Source: Paenibacillus andongensis (GTDB taxonomy: Bacteria; Bacillota; Bacilli; Paenibacillales; NBRC-103111). Taken from it: DNA of 64,000 bases. A program made the translations under genes and the position numbers. Positions within the stretch are counted from its first letter, which is position 1. Each line of letters begins with the position of its first letter. Positions 46,390-55,974 of this stretch are shown in pieces. The stretch lies in contig NZ_CP104467.1 of NCBI RefSeq assembly GCF_025369935.1, forward strand, positions 5,463,001 through 5,527,000. The letters run 5' to 3'. The notes below the pieces were generated by a model. It saw nothing but the letters and a program-made list of their open reading frames with translations, had not been told where the DNA came from and searched no databases.

Positions 46390-46418
46390 TTACATTTCCC
46401 GGGGAATGTCTCTATAAT
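46390..46418 (+). promoter_or_regulatory. Sigma-A-type promoter of the aldo/keto reductase gene
   Basis: TTACAT (46390-46395), a 17-bp spacer and TATAAT (46413-46418). The spacer carries an 18-bp quasi-palindrome ACATTTCCCGGGGAATGT with one mismatch, a possible second operator. Confidence 0.55.
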
Positions 46419-46465
46419 ATAAATAGTTAGTAATGATCCCATATTGTACTAGGAGGTTAACAATC

Positions 46466-47407
46466 ATGCAATATCGCAAACTCGGTAACAGCGGTCTCAA
46501 AGTCAGTGAAATCAGTCTTGGCAGTTGGCTCACATATGGTGGTTATGTCGGGGAAGACCCTGCCGTTCGTTCGATTGAACAAGCTTATGATTTGGGTGTT
46601 AATTTCTTTGATACAGCAAACGTATATGAACGCGGCGAAGCAGAAAAAGTGATGGGTAAAGCACTCTCCTCCTACCCACGGGAATCTTATGTCCTAGCTA
46701 CAAAAGTGTTTAATACGATGGGTGATGGTCCTAATGATCGCGGTTTATCCCGCAAGCATATTAAAGAACAGGCCGAAGCCAGTCTACGTCGACTGAATGC
46801 GGATTACATTGATATTTACTATTGTCATCGCTACGACCCCGAAACTCCGTTAGAAGAAACTTTGCGTGCATTGGACGATTTAGTTACACAAGGCAAGGTT
46901 CTCTACATCGGTGTCAGCGAATGGACGCCAGCTCAGATTGTCGATGCTTATGCCATTGCAGACAAGCTTCTGTTAGATAAGCTCATTGTCAATCAACCGA
47001 TCTACAACCTCTTCAATCGTTACATCGAAAAAGAGATTATCCCACTAGGCGAGTCTAAGGGATTCGGTCAGGTTGTCTTCTCACCGCTTGCACAGGGGCT
47101 TCTTACAGGCAAATATCGTGCAGGACAACCAATCGCTGCCGATAGCCGCGCAAGCAGCAAGAATTGGAGCGATAAGCAATTAAACGAAGATTCTTTGAAT
47201 AAAGTCGCACAACTATCCGGAATCGCCGATGAGCTGGGCATTAAGGTCTCTCAACTGGCCATTGCTTGGATTCTCAGACAAAACAATGTAGCAAGTGCCC
47301 TTGTTGGCGCTAGCCGGCCTGAACAAGTCGTTGAAAACTGCGCAGCTAGCGGCATCCGCTTGACGGAAGATGTGTTACAAAAGGTAGAAGACATCCTTCA
47401 AGGATGA
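46466..47407 (+). CDS. Aldo/keto reductase (potassium-channel beta-subunit type)
   Basis: 313 aa from the ATG at 46466 with AGGAGG 11 bp before. NADPH-dependent reductase of the TIM-barrel superfamily: catalytic Asp and Tyr in FFDTANVYERG, Lys in VLATKVF, His in YYCHRYDP; C-terminal ALVGASRPEQ binds NADPH. The GPNDRGLSRKHIKEQAEASL loop and length fit the YghZ/Kv-beta-like group that reduces small aldehydes. Inducible expression is suggested by the dyads at its promoter. Confidence 0.9.
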   Translation: MQYRKLGNSGLKVSEISLGSWLTYGGYVGEDPAVRSIEQAYDLGVNFFDTANVYERGEAEKVMGKALSSYPRESYVLATKVFNTMGDGPNDRGLSRKHIKEQAEASLRRLNADYIDIYYCHRYDPETPLEETLRALDDLVTQGKVLYIGVSEWTPAQIVDAYAIADKLLLDKLIVNQPIYNLFNRYIEKEIIPLGESKGFGQVVFSPLAQGLLTGKYRAGQPIAADSRASSKNWSDKQLNEDSLNKVAQLSGIADELGIKVSQLAIAWILRQNNVASALVGASRPEQVVENCAASGIRLTEDVLQKVEDILQG

Positions 47408-47431
47408 GGAGTACCCCTAGTTAGCTTGATG

Positions 47432-47459
47432 AAAACCCTTTACTACGTAAGGGGTTTTT
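47432..47459 (+). terminator. Terminator of the aldo/keto reductase gene
   Basis: AAAACCCTTTAC pairs with GTAAGGGGTTTT (one G-U) around a 3-nt loop, followed by TTTTTC. Confidence 0.85.
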
Positions 47460-47536
47460 CTTTTATTCATTATTTTCTTGACTAGACAGTCCGAAAAAGG
47501 ATAATACATCGCGATTATACTAGATTCAATAGGATG

Positions 47537-47575
47537 AAAAAAAGCCATCCAGGATGCACGCATCTCGAATGGCTG
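47537..47575 (-). terminator. Terminator of the DUF6509-like gene
   Basis: A minus-strand stem AGCCAT...ATGGCT with inner GATGC/GCATC, followed by TTTTTTTC, just after the stop at 47585. Confidence 0.75.
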
Positions 47576-47584
47576 TTCACTTAC

Positions 47585-47881
47585 TTATTCATTTCCTTCA
47601 TGGAAATGCTCTTTGCAAAACGCTTCTACTGCCGCAACTTCATCATCCTCTAGATCAAAATCCAAATAGAGCTGCGTCGTTTTCTCGTAAAGCTCGTATT
47701 TCATAATGCCAGACTTTTCCTCTTCCACGCTATAGATCGCTCTGATATATAATCCGCTTTCCGAGTATAATTCGTCATCTTCCTCAACTTCAATATCAAT
47801 GAGAAATTCATATCGCTGCCCCGTCAAAATCCCAAATGGATCTTTCACCAATTCCACGGTATAGCTTGTCATTGTAAACAC
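47585..47881 (-). CDS. DUF6509-like small acidic protein (98 aa)
   Basis: GTG start at 47881, 7 bp after GGGG; an ATG at 47872 is 16 bp away and less likely. Pattern SYTVELVKDPFGILTGQRYEF at the start is recognisable from this Bacillales family, followed by acidic beta-rich sequence and a C-terminal FC.EHFHE. Cytoplasmic. Function unknown. Confidence 0.65.
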   Translation of the reverse strand: MFTMTSYTVELVKDPFGILTGQRYEFLIDIEVEEDDELYSESGLYIRAIYSVEEEKSGIMKYELYEKTTQLYLDFDLEDDEVAAVEAFCKEHFHEGNE

Positions 47882-47963
47882 TCAACCACCCCTTCTTCAT
47901 CTGCAGGTTATAGTATACCTGAAAATATGAAAAAAACTAAACTTTGCAGACGTATCTATTTTT

Positions 47964-48215
47964 TTATTCTCCATCGTGACTCGACTTCTTCTGTTTTCGC
48001 GACCAGTTTTTAGGATTTAAGTACCGTCTATATTTTCTTGCCACTTCTTTACCCAGAATGATGCCGCCTGTCCAGAAGGCAATCTCGCTAACGATAAGTA
48101 GACCAGCGATCCAACCAGCCATCTCACTTCCGGTATGAATGAAGAATGGAATCGTAAATGCCGACAAAAGAGCAGCCGCAGAGACGATCAGCAGCGCAAT
48201 ACCCAGTTTTTTCAA
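47964..48215 (-). CDS. Small membrane protein with transporter-suffix domain (83 aa)
   Basis: Two membrane helices (about 5-28 and 35-55) followed by FWTGGIILGKEVARKYRRYL, the hallmark of the short transporter-suffix domain that is also found at the C-terminus of some permeases. Here it stands alone. Basic C-terminal tail. Function unknown. Confidence 0.7.
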   Translation of the reverse strand: MKKLGIALLIVSAAALLSAFTIPFFIHTGSEMAGWIAGLLIVSEIAFWTGGIILGKEVARKYRRYLNPKNWSRKQKKSSHDGE

Positions 48216-48336
48216 ATCAAACTCTCCCTACTTTCAACTTCTACCCTTCAACTCTACTTGCCTTTTCCAACATTATCAAGTTTTTAAGATTAATAAATGA
48301 AGCATCCGATCTCGAATTCGAAAAAGGTATAGATTG

Positions 48337-48371
48337 AAAAAAAAGACCGCACAGCCTAAGCTGTTGCGATC
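48337..48371 (-). terminator. Terminator of the PL6 lyase gene
   Basis: GATCGCAACAGC pairs with GCTGTGCGGTC around a short loop, followed on the minus strand by TTTTTTTT. It is 40 bp past the stop codon. Confidence 0.85.
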
Positions 48372-48411
48372 TTCATTTCTAGCCATATCCGAAAGCCATC
48401 TATTCGCCTAC

Positions 48412-50700
48412 TTAAGGCGCATTCGGTCCTACCTCTGTTACCACCAATGGGTGTTTCACAAAGGGTGTGCTCGAAGACCGTTCATCGGCTCCAATATCAG
48501 TCGTGGAGCGTGTTTCCCCATCCATATCTTCTGTCACAAAGGTGTAGGTTCCCAATGCGGCGTTGATCGCCGGACTGGTAGCGGACAATTTTTGCAACCC
48601 GTTAACAGTTGTAAGCAACGGATTGATTCCCCAAATTTGGGCGGCCGTCCTTGAGCTATTGTTGCTTACTGTACTGCCGAACCCCATATTCCCTTCGAAT
48701 ACGGTGTTGGTAGTCACAACTTCATCATATAAAGTACCCGTGGAGTTTCTCACGATATTATTAGCCACTCTGCTGTCCTGAGGTGCATACGTTTTACTGG
48801 AACCAACAATAATTCCTGTTGTGCTATTAACAATCGTATTGTTGACGACTTGCGCTCGGTAAATTTTCCACTGTGCTCTCAAATCATCAGGCGTTGGATT
48901 GGAAGGATACCCGCTCGTACCTCCATCATAATTACCATTGTCAAGAATAATGGCGTTAGCCGTAAGATTCTCCATGTAATTGTTGTATATCTTATGGTCG
49001 TTTCCATAAATACGGATTCCCGCTTCTTCCGTTTCTACTCCATCGCCAAGGAAGAAGTTTCCGTAAAAGGAGTTGTTATGACCATGTCTGGAGGTGAGCC
49101 CACCTTTGGAGGTCTTGAAAGTATTGTAGCGAACCGTGTTATTACTGCTTTTTACAGAAACGATCTCGGGTTCGCCATCGCAGTTCTCAAATAAATTGTA
49201 CTGGATGGTATTAAACCCATTGGACAAGGAAATTCCCGATAATCCAAGGCGAATCGTTTCTTTGCCATTAGCCACCCACGGACCCACATCATGAAAGTAA
49301 TTATACTCGATGACGTCATACTGAGAGATGTTTCCGTTACCATCGCCTTGATAGGCAATTAATGGATCCGTGTCGCTCTTGTTACCGAAGTCATTATGGT
49401 CGATTCGATTATGATGACTATTGACTCCACTAACCTGAAGCCAGATGAGGGTTCCTCCGGTTGCTTGCAGTGCGAATTGATTTCGAGTAACTCGAATGTT
49501 ATTGGATCCATCTAGGAGAAGGGCTGTATTTCCTAAGTTTGTAAATTTAAGCCCCTCGATAACAACATTGGACGAGTTTTGAATTTGGAGAGACGCTCCG
49601 CCAGAAATAATGGCTAGCCCTGGATTAGCCGCCTTGATCGTAATGGGGCTGCTCGATGTGCCGTTTTTGTTGCTCAAAACGAAGGGGCCTGTTTGTGAGT
49701 AGGTCCCATTAGCGAGAACGATCGTAGTACCCGCGCTTGCATTGCTCAAGGCCGTTGTTAGCTCTGCGGATGTGGAAACAGGAATACCAGGAGTAACAGG
49801 AACAACACCATAGATTTCTACCTCCGTGTAACTGTTCCATGTGTTGAGGGAGTTGCCATGCCCAACAATTCGAACATAACGGACTGGCGTTACATCAGGG
49901 AAGTCAAAAGTCTGTAAGCTTGTATTCAAACTGCTCGTCACGTTAGTCTGAACTGTTGTAAAATTCACATTATCCGTGGAGGTTTGCATATCGAAACTGG
50001 AAGTTCTTGTATCCCCGCTTAAAAATGCAATCTTAATGAAAGCGACTTTTACATTTGAGCCCAAATCGTACTTGATCCATTGCCCATTGCCGTTAGCAGA
50101 CCAGCGTGTGGTTAAGTTTCCATCTACTGTATTCGCAGGCACATTCCCATCATCCGCACTAGCGGTCACGGATGACCCTGGGACGGAGAATTTCGAGTCC
50201 ACGGAAGCGCTTGCAGAAGTGTCTCCGTAAATTTCCACTTCGGTGTAGCTATTCCATGCGTTCACGGAGTTGCCATGACCTACAATCCGCACATAGCGGG
50301 CGGGGTCTACATCCGGAAAATCAAAAGTTTGCAAGCTTGTATTCAAGCTACTCGTAACGTTAGCCTGAACCGTCGTAAAATTAACATTATCCGTAGATGT
50401 TTGTATATCAAAATTCGATGTTCGCGTATCCCCACTTAGAAAAGCGATTTTAATGAAAGATACTTTTTTAACAGAGCCCAAATCGAACTTAATCCATTGC
50501 CCGTCTCCGCTAGCAGACCAGCGGGTCGTTAAGCTTCCATCCACCGTATTGGCAGGGACATTCCCATCGTCCGCACTCGCAGTCACGCCAGATGTCGCGA
50601 CCGCCAATTTAACGTCAGCCGCATAACCTGAAAAAGGGATCATGGCAAGAAACAAACTAACCAATAACATCATAATGCCTGCTTTTTTTCCTTTTCCCAT
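48412..50700 (-). CDS. Secreted PL6-family lyase with two N-terminal discoidin-like modules (762 aa)
   Basis: ATG at 50700 lies 8 bp after AGGAGG; an upstream ATG at 50730 lacks one. Signal peptide (1-28), then two near-identical F5/8-type (CBM32-like) modules (about 30-165 and 170-300), then a right-handed parallel beta-helix lyase domain (about 310-740). Catalytic-type residues of PL6, the Lys in EIVSVKS and the Arg in LTSRHG, are present. PL6 members are alginate lyases or chondroitinase B, cleaving uronate polymers by beta-elimination. The modules probably bind polysaccharide. Unlike the enzymes at 51021-55942 it is exported. Confidence 0.88.
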   Translation of the reverse strand: MGKGKKAGIMMLLVSLFLAMIPFSGYAADVKLAVATSGVTASADDGNVPANTVDGSLTTRWSASGDGQWIKFDLGSVKKVSFIKIAFLSGDTRTSNFDIQTSTDNVNFTTVQANVTSSLNTSLQTFDFPDVDPARYVRIVGHGNSVNAWNSYTEVEIYGDTSASASVDSKFSVPGSSVTASADDGNVPANTVDGNLTTRWSANGNGQWIKYDLGSNVKVAFIKIAFLSGDTRTSSFDMQTSTDNVNFTTVQTNVTSSLNTSLQTFDFPDVTPVRYVRIVGHGNSLNTWNSYTEVEIYGVVPVTPGIPVSTSAELTTALSNASAGTTIVLANGTYSQTGPFVLSNKNGTSSSPITIKAANPGLAIISGGASLQIQNSSNVVIEGLKFTNLGNTALLLDGSNNIRVTRNQFALQATGGTLIWLQVSGVNSHHNRIDHNDFGNKSDTDPLIAYQGDGNGNISQYDVIEYNYFHDVGPWVANGKETIRLGLSGISLSNGFNTIQYNLFENCDGEPEIVSVKSSNNTVRYNTFKTSKGGLTSRHGHNNSFYGNFFLGDGVETEEAGIRIYGNDHKIYNNYMENLTANAIILDNGNYDGGTSGYPSNPTPDDLRAQWKIYRAQVVNNTIVNSTTGIIVGSSKTYAPQDSRVANNIVRNSTGTLYDEVVTTNTVFEGNMGFGSTVSNNSSRTAAQIWGINPLLTTVNGLQKLSATSPAINAALGTYTFVTEDMDGETRSTTDIGADERSSSTPFVKHPLVVTEVGPNAP
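49805..50600 (-). repeat. Duplicated discoidin-module DNA inside the PL6 gene
   Basis: About 375 bp near 50225-50600 and 49805-50170 encode two modules that are nearly identical in protein (ASADDGNVPANTVDG shared in both), differing at scattered codons. This indicates a fairly recent in-frame duplication. Confidence 0.7.
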
Positions 50701-50911
50701 CAAAACATCCTCCTCTAATCTTGGTTTCATTAACGAACAACCAACCTTCTAACCCTTGAACTCCTTTCATCGTCGTCGAGTGCGCACTCACCCTCAATTC
50801 TATATAAATCATAGAGATAATAAATCTTCATAATCGTAAATTCATCTTTAAAATCGAAACTACAGACCCTCATTATTTCATTTGGATATTCAAATATGGA
50901 TGTAAAACAAG

Positions 50912-50931
50912 AAAAACCTGGCCGTTGGCCA
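50912..50931 (-). terminator. Distal terminator of the alginate-lyase-family gene
   Basis: ACCTGGCC and GGCCAGGT form an 8-bp stem with a GTT loop, followed on the minus strand by TTTTTCTTG. Confidence 0.7.
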
Positions 50932-50967
50932 GGTCCTTTGATTCATGCAGCACGGGAGCAGGAAAAA

Positions 50968-50998
50968 AGGGAGTGTCCTGAGTTACCAGGACATCCCT
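50968..50998 (-). terminator. Proximal terminator of the alginate-lyase-family gene
   Basis: AGGGA-TGTCCTG pairs with CAGGACA-TCCCT around a 6-nt loop, followed on the minus strand by TTTTTT. It is 23 bp past the stop codon, giving two terminators in tandem. Confidence 0.75.
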
Positions 50999-51020
50999 CC
51001 ACGACCTTGCCTTCACATTT

Positions 51021-52139
51021 TCACAACCAAAGCAACGGTTGTCGGATGGCCATATTTCGGCGCACCTCCAAACTCGCAGGGCTTTTATCCAGCTCGTGCC
51101 ACAGCTTCAGCAAATCATCAGATTTGTAAGCAAGCCCCGCGAATAATAGAAACGATATCCCGACAGGCCAGTCTTCAAAGCACTCCACATCATGCCTGTA
51201 AGGCCATGCAGCTTTATTTAACAAATATGGCGTCAAAAAATCGATTCCCTTCCGGACTCCCCTTCCATCGGGTAATTGAAAATCCCATAGGTTATCACTC
51301 GGAGTCGAGAGGATGTGGCAGAGAGTGACCAGATTATCCAATGCGAAGATGGAATAAGCGTAAGGCTTAGTTCGCGCCAATTCCCTAGGTAAACTGCCGT
51401 TCTGATCCATTTGCTCAACCAGCAGACGGGTCTTGAATTGTTCCCGGCAATATGCAAGCATCTCTTGATTTCCGGTCATCCGTCCAAAGGCAGCTGCTTG
51501 CACGAACCAGCAGATCCCATGATTATTGGACGCATCCCTTTCTTCAATACCTTGAGGGTGAGTGCTTATCCAATTCGAGTAACTGGAGAACCAATCAACG
51601 AGGCCCCTACTTATAGCTTCGTCCACACGCGAAGACCTTTGTAAAACTTCAAAGGCAACCGTTACGTCGATCAAATGAAGCGTATCGATAATCCCGATTC
51701 CCCTTCCCTCACATACGCCAGGAATCGCTTGGGCATACAGCAGATGCGGATTCATTCGGGTCTGTTCATCCAAGAAAAACCCCTTCAAAAGCTGAACCGC
51801 TTTGGCCACATACCGTTCATCCTCCGTGATCCGATAGGCCGAAGTCAACCTGACCACATGCGACCTCATTAACCGCAGCATTTTCCGGTGATGATCGAAA
51901 TTGCCAGGATTACTTTCACCATCTCGGCGAATATACGGCAGTCCGTTTTCCGTATCTGGATTCGGCCACCAGTAATCGCCATTCGAATAATAATCGTGCA
52001 AGCCCCCAGGACTTTCAGGAGCAATATGATCTGTTAGATGTATCATCGGGGCGTGAAGCGATTCCTCCGCATCATGAAGAATTTTGTCCATATCAAAGTA
52101 ATCTTTCCATTGTTCCTTGCGTAATTTTAAGATTATCAT
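51021..52139 (-). CDS. Alginate lyase family (Pfam Alginate_lyase) protein (372 aa)
   Basis: ATG at 52139 lies 7 bp after AGGAG. No signal peptide, so cytoplasmic. Family motifs: YWWPNPDTENGLPYIRRDGE (about 55-75), DASNNHGICW (about 205), and LPRELARTKPYAYSIFALDN (about 250-270) with the probable catalytic Asn, His and Tyr residues. Proteins of this fold include alginate lyases (PL5), and relatives such as PL38 act on glucuronan, so the uronate substrate is uncertain. Together with GH88 it would degrade oligouronides inside the cell. A 22-bp hairpin separates it from GH88. Confidence 0.75.
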   Translation of the reverse strand: MIILKLRKEQWKDYFDMDKILHDAEESLHAPMIHLTDHIAPESPGGLHDYYSNGDYWWPNPDTENGLPYIRRDGESNPGNFDHHRKMLRLMRSHVVRLTSAYRITEDERYVAKAVQLLKGFFLDEQTRMNPHLLYAQAIPGVCEGRGIGIIDTLHLIDVTVAFEVLQRSSRVDEAISRGLVDWFSSYSNWISTHPQGIEERDASNNHGICWFVQAAAFGRMTGNQEMLAYCREQFKTRLLVEQMDQNGSLPRELARTKPYAYSIFALDNLVTLCHILSTPSDNLWDFQLPDGRGVRKGIDFLTPYLLNKAAWPYRHDVECFEDWPVGISFLLFAGLAYKSDDLLKLWHELDKSPASLEVRRNMAIRQPLLWL

Positions 52140-52198
52140 CTTCAAGCTCCTCCCCTGCAAAATACTTACTTTCCAAGATCTTCTATGTAAAAGAATTT

Positions 52199-52245
52199 GG
52201 TCTGTGACCCACTAATTCCATAATGGAATTAGTGGGTCACAGACC
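52199..52245. repeat. Perfect 22-bp inverted repeat between GH88 and the lyase gene
   Basis: 52199-52220 and 52224-52245 are exact reverse complements around a 3-nt loop. On the minus strand the tail AAATTCTTTTA is only moderately T-rich, so it may be a terminator or processing/stability hairpin that lowers expression of the downstream lyase. Confidence 0.75.
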
Positions 52246-52252
52246 AGTGATG

Positions 52253-53413
52253 CTAGAAAATACGATTTTTCCAGCCTAGCAGCTTCGCAATGGCTTCAAC
52301 GTAATAATAGTCTCCGTAGATCAAGGAAACATCAATGTTCTGTCCGGCGGGGAAGTTGCCAGTTCCGCCAAGCAGGATCGCCTCGTGTTCCGGTTGATCC
52401 CATGTCGCATAGTTCTGGGTCAAGGAAAGCAGGATCCGTTCCGCTGCCCGTCGATAAAGTGCGCCCTCAACGGCTGGAAGTGCATCAGCCAGCTCAAGCA
52501 AACCAGACGCAGCGCAGGTTGCCGCAGACGTGTCGCGCGGAAGACCCTCCAATGATTCGTCTGCGCGGAAATCCCAATGCGCTACATAATCCTCAGGTAA
52601 ACAAGCAAGGAAATAGTGTGCTACGCGTCTAGCCGCATGGAGATATTTGGTATCCCCTGTATAACGGTAAGTGTTCGCCATACCATGCAGCGCCCAGGCT
52701 TGCCCACGGCTCCAGGAAGAGTGAGGTCCTGCCCCCTGCCCGCCAAGAGATTCGATGAGTTCACCCGACCTAGGGTCAAAGCTAAGAATGTGATTCACAG
52801 ATCCGTCTTCTCGGATGAAATGTTCCACCACCGTATCCGCATGTGCCTTCCCTACATGCTCAAACCGCGGATCAGCAGACTCTTGTGCAGCCCAAAATAA
52901 TATGGACAAGTTCATAGACGAATCTACGATAGACCAACCGATTTTTTCTTGATTCCATGCTCTCAGAAATTGACCAGCCAGATTGAAGCGTCCAGTTAAA
53001 AAGTTTGCCGCAAACAGCCCCCGGCGCTTACCATCCTGATCACCTGTTAGCTTGTATTTGATAACCGCCGTCGGCAGGAATTGAAAGCCGACATCATGAT
53101 GATAGTTGTTAGCCTCGATCATCTTCTTTTCAAACTTCTCATCCCAGCCCCAAGCTGCCTTCTTGTAATGCTCCTTACCGGTCATTTCGTGCATAATCCA
53201 CAGGATGCCAGGCCAAAAACCGGATGTCCACCAATCGTGCCGCATATCATCATAGATACCGTTTTCCTTAGCGACGTGCGGAGATTTATCCCCGAGCTGC
53301 TCGATCATTCTATCTACTTTAACCTGCAGCGCCTCCCATACGTGAGGCAGTGCTTCCTTCATACTTGCCGCGTTCTTCCACTTGTCAGCTTGAATCGTTG
53401 TCTTGTTCTCCAT
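52253..53413 (-). CDS. GH88-family unsaturated glucuronyl hydrolase (386 aa)
   Basis: Cleaves the unsaturated uronic acid left at the non-reducing end by polysaccharide lyases, using vinyl-ether hydration. The two family Asp residues are visible: Asp107 in YHHDVGF and Asp164 in IVDSSMNL. SWSRGQAWALHGMANTY and RDTSAATCAASGLLEL are also typical of the alpha6/alpha6 barrel. No signal peptide, so it works in the cytoplasm. RBS AAAGGAG. It starts 18 bp after the GH2 gene, in one operon with it. Confidence 0.92.
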   Translation of the reverse strand: MENKTTIQADKWKNAASMKEALPHVWEALQVKVDRMIEQLGDKSPHVAKENGIYDDMRHDWWTSGFWPGILWIMHEMTGKEHYKKAAWGWDEKFEKKMIEANNYHHDVGFQFLPTAVIKYKLTGDQDGKRRGLFAANFLTGRFNLAGQFLRAWNQEKIGWSIVDSSMNLSILFWAAQESADPRFEHVGKAHADTVVEHFIREDGSVNHILSFDPRSGELIESLGGQGAGPHSSWSRGQAWALHGMANTYRYTGDTKYLHAARRVAHYFLACLPEDYVAHWDFRADESLEGLPRDTSAATCAASGLLELADALPAVEGALYRRAAERILLSLTQNYATWDQPEHEAILLGGTGNFPAGQNIDVSLIYGDYYYVEAIAKLLGWKNRIF

Positions 53414-53431
53414 TCGATTCGCTCCTTTGGT

Positions 53432-55942
53432 TTATTGTAAGGTGATAAAAGCAGTAGCCAATCCTTCACACTTCGCGCTAACGACCGTAGTCGGTAGATG
53501 AGTTACCTTGCCTGCTTTGACCGCAGCCATGGCTGGTCCCCCCGCAGATATGAACGCAGTCTCACCGATAGCAGCTGCACTTCCTCCTAACGGATCGATA
53601 TAAATCCCCGCACGTCCAGTTGCCAGCTGTACAAGCTTCGAACCATGGATCGTGCCAAGACCATCAAGCAGCTTGCCATCGCCGCTAAGACCAAATCGAA
53701 TGAAATGAGAAGCATCTGGACAAAAAACACCCTTCTCGTCAAACATACGCGCTTCCACATAGATCCGACCATCATCCTGTTTCACTGACGTAAGCTGAAG
53801 CTCCGCCGGGTCCCCCCATGTCTCTGTCTGGTAATTGAAGATCAGCTCATCTTTCACGATGATACCTTCCTTCTCAGCGATAACCTGCACATGGTTCAGG
53901 CCAGGATGGAAAGCCGTGCTCCAACGTAGACCCGCACATGGAAAGTCTTTGGAATCTCGCTGTTTCACGCCTAAACTAACCCCGTTAAGGAAAAGCTCTG
54001 CCTTAGAGCAATTGGAGTAAACCTTTAGGAGCTTCTGCTCCTCTTCAGCACCCCATCGGACTGGCATCGTGTGACCGTAGATACGCACCATGGGTTCCTT
54101 GGACCAGTAGGATTGGAAGACATAAAAGGCTTCTTTCTTCGTCAAATCACGTTCCACGATTCCCTTCATATTCAGATACGGAATCGGTGAGTCCGGACGG
54201 ACTGGCGTGGCGAAATCCTTGAAGGACCATTGTGCCGCACCTGTCAGCCACTCCATTTCCTCTTGGCATTTTAAATACCAATCGATCATTTCACAGAAGT
54301 ACGTCTCTGACCAATCCCCGTCTCGAGAAACTCGCGTTTCGCCTCCAGTCAGTAAATAATCCCCGTCTCGCTCCTCTGTAGCTCCATCTCCGTTAGGGAT
54401 AAACTCGAAACCTGTATACGTTTTCTCCACATGCCGAGTTGGCAAATTATCTGCTCCCCATTCCATATGGAAAAAGGAGTCTACTTGTTCGAAGGCCATC
54501 CTGCAGCTTTTCTCGTAATCTGTGTATATCCCTCGATACCACCCTGCCCAAATCGAAGGCGAGTAGACATCAATAATATCTTTGCAAAACTCACATCGCC
54601 GTATCGCGGTCAGACGCCCCGTATCCAACTGGTGTGACAGGTCATGAAGCTCTTGCATAAAGCTGCGGATTTCTTCTTGGTCAAAATAATCAAAATCGCA
54701 TTCCCAATCATTTTCATTGCCAAGCCCCCATAGAATCACGGACGGATGATTGTAATGCTGAGAGATCATCGCGCTTAGCATATCGCGACATTGCTGACGG
54801 TAAGCTTCGCCCCCTAACCCTCCACGGCACCAAGGGATTTCCTCCCAAACCAACAGGCCGAGCTCATCGCAAAGATTCAATACAATTCTCGATTGCTGGT
54901 AATGCCCGAGCCGAATAAAGTTAGCGCCCATGCTCTTAATCAATTGCATTTCTTCCCGAATCATCTCTTCTGTCATCGCAGGCCCAACACCGGCATGATC
55001 CTCATGACGATGAGTTCCGCGAAGCAATAAGCGTTCACCATTAAGCTTGAACGGCCCTTGCTTCATAAACTCAAAGAAACGAACCCCGAATCTCTCGTAA
55101 AGCGTTGTCTCTCCATGGACACTCGAAAGTGTCACCTTACAACCATACAAGACAGGTTGATCCGTCGACCAGAGCTGAGGTGTATCAAGCTCGAATACCG
55201 TTAGCTCCTTATCCCCATCCCACGGCATTGCGTTCACATTTGAAACCGCTATCACATGACCCGATGGGTCTGTTAGTTGGATCGTCAATTGCAGGTTTTC
55301 GTTCAAGCCCCTTGGATTATATAACGCAGCACGAACTTTCACTGTACAGGAAGTTAGCGAATTAGGGCCGGAAACCATCGACTTTTGCAAATCTTGTATG
55401 TCCGTCTCGATATGTACTTTCTCCAGCGACACCGCTGGCACATAAACTAAATTCAGATAGCGATACACACCGCCATATAAGTGGAAATCGCTGGCATCTG
55501 ACGGAATCGTCTCCAGCTCACGGCTGTTATCGCACATGACGGCTACGGGAACTTTCCCCCCATAGCGTTCAATTTCCCGCGCTCGTTCGGCGGCTTCCGT
55601 AATATCTACCGTGAATTCATCATACCCACCAAGGTGTTCTCCTACCTGCTCGGTATAAACAAATACATTAGAACGCTGACCAGTTCCTTCGAAGTGCAAG
55701 AGCGTTCGCCCATTCGGATACGGGTTGTTCACTTCCAGTTTCGTGCGATACCAGCCCTGCCCTTGATAGTACTTACTGTCCGGGTCCATCGTATCCAAAG
55801 CATTGTAAGAGTGCGGAAGCTCTACTTGCTTCCATGGCACGTTATAGTGATTTTGGAGCTTATCGCCCCGCCATACCTCCCATACGCCTCCTAGACTCCC
55901 ACAGTAATGCTCCCAATTCTGATTCAACCTTTGACCAAGCAA
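53432..55942 (-). CDS. Glycoside hydrolase family 2 protein (836 aa), TTG start
   Basis: TTG start at 55942 behind GGGAG (9 bp). GH2 layout: N-terminal sugar-binding jelly roll (about 10-170), immunoglobulin-like domain (about 175-290), TIM barrel (about 295-590) with acid/base Glu410 in WGLGNEND and nucleophile Glu494 in FHMEWGAD, and C-terminal beta domains. Activity could be beta-galactosidase, beta-glucuronidase or beta-mannosidase; being in an operon with GH88 favours action on a uronide-containing polymer. No signal peptide. First gene of the operon. Confidence 0.85.
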   Translation of the reverse strand: MLGQRLNQNWEHYCGSLGGVWEVWRGDKLQNHYNVPWKQVELPHSYNALDTMDPDSKYYQGQGWYRTKLEVNNPYPNGRTLLHFEGTGQRSNVFVYTEQVGEHLGGYDEFTVDITEAAERAREIERYGGKVPVAVMCDNSRELETIPSDASDFHLYGGVYRYLNLVYVPAVSLEKVHIETDIQDLQKSMVSGPNSLTSCTVKVRAALYNPRGLNENLQLTIQLTDPSGHVIAVSNVNAMPWDGDKELTVFELDTPQLWSTDQPVLYGCKVTLSSVHGETTLYERFGVRFFEFMKQGPFKLNGERLLLRGTHRHEDHAGVGPAMTEEMIREEMQLIKSMGANFIRLGHYQQSRIVLNLCDELGLLVWEEIPWCRGGLGGEAYRQQCRDMLSAMISQHYNHPSVILWGLGNENDWECDFDYFDQEEIRSFMQELHDLSHQLDTGRLTAIRRCEFCKDIIDVYSPSIWAGWYRGIYTDYEKSCRMAFEQVDSFFHMEWGADNLPTRHVEKTYTGFEFIPNGDGATEERDGDYLLTGGETRVSRDGDWSETYFCEMIDWYLKCQEEMEWLTGAAQWSFKDFATPVRPDSPIPYLNMKGIVERDLTKKEAFYVFQSYWSKEPMVRIYGHTMPVRWGAEEEQKLLKVYSNCSKAELFLNGVSLGVKQRDSKDFPCAGLRWSTAFHPGLNHVQVIAEKEGIIVKDELIFNYQTETWGDPAELQLTSVKQDDGRIYVEARMFDEKGVFCPDASHFIRFGLSGDGKLLDGLGTIHGSKLVQLATGRAGIYIDPLGGSAAAIGETAFISAGGPAMAAVKAGKVTHLPTTVVSAKCEGLATAFITLQ

Positions 55943-55974
55943 TGTCTATCACTCCCACCGAAATTCTTGCCCTC

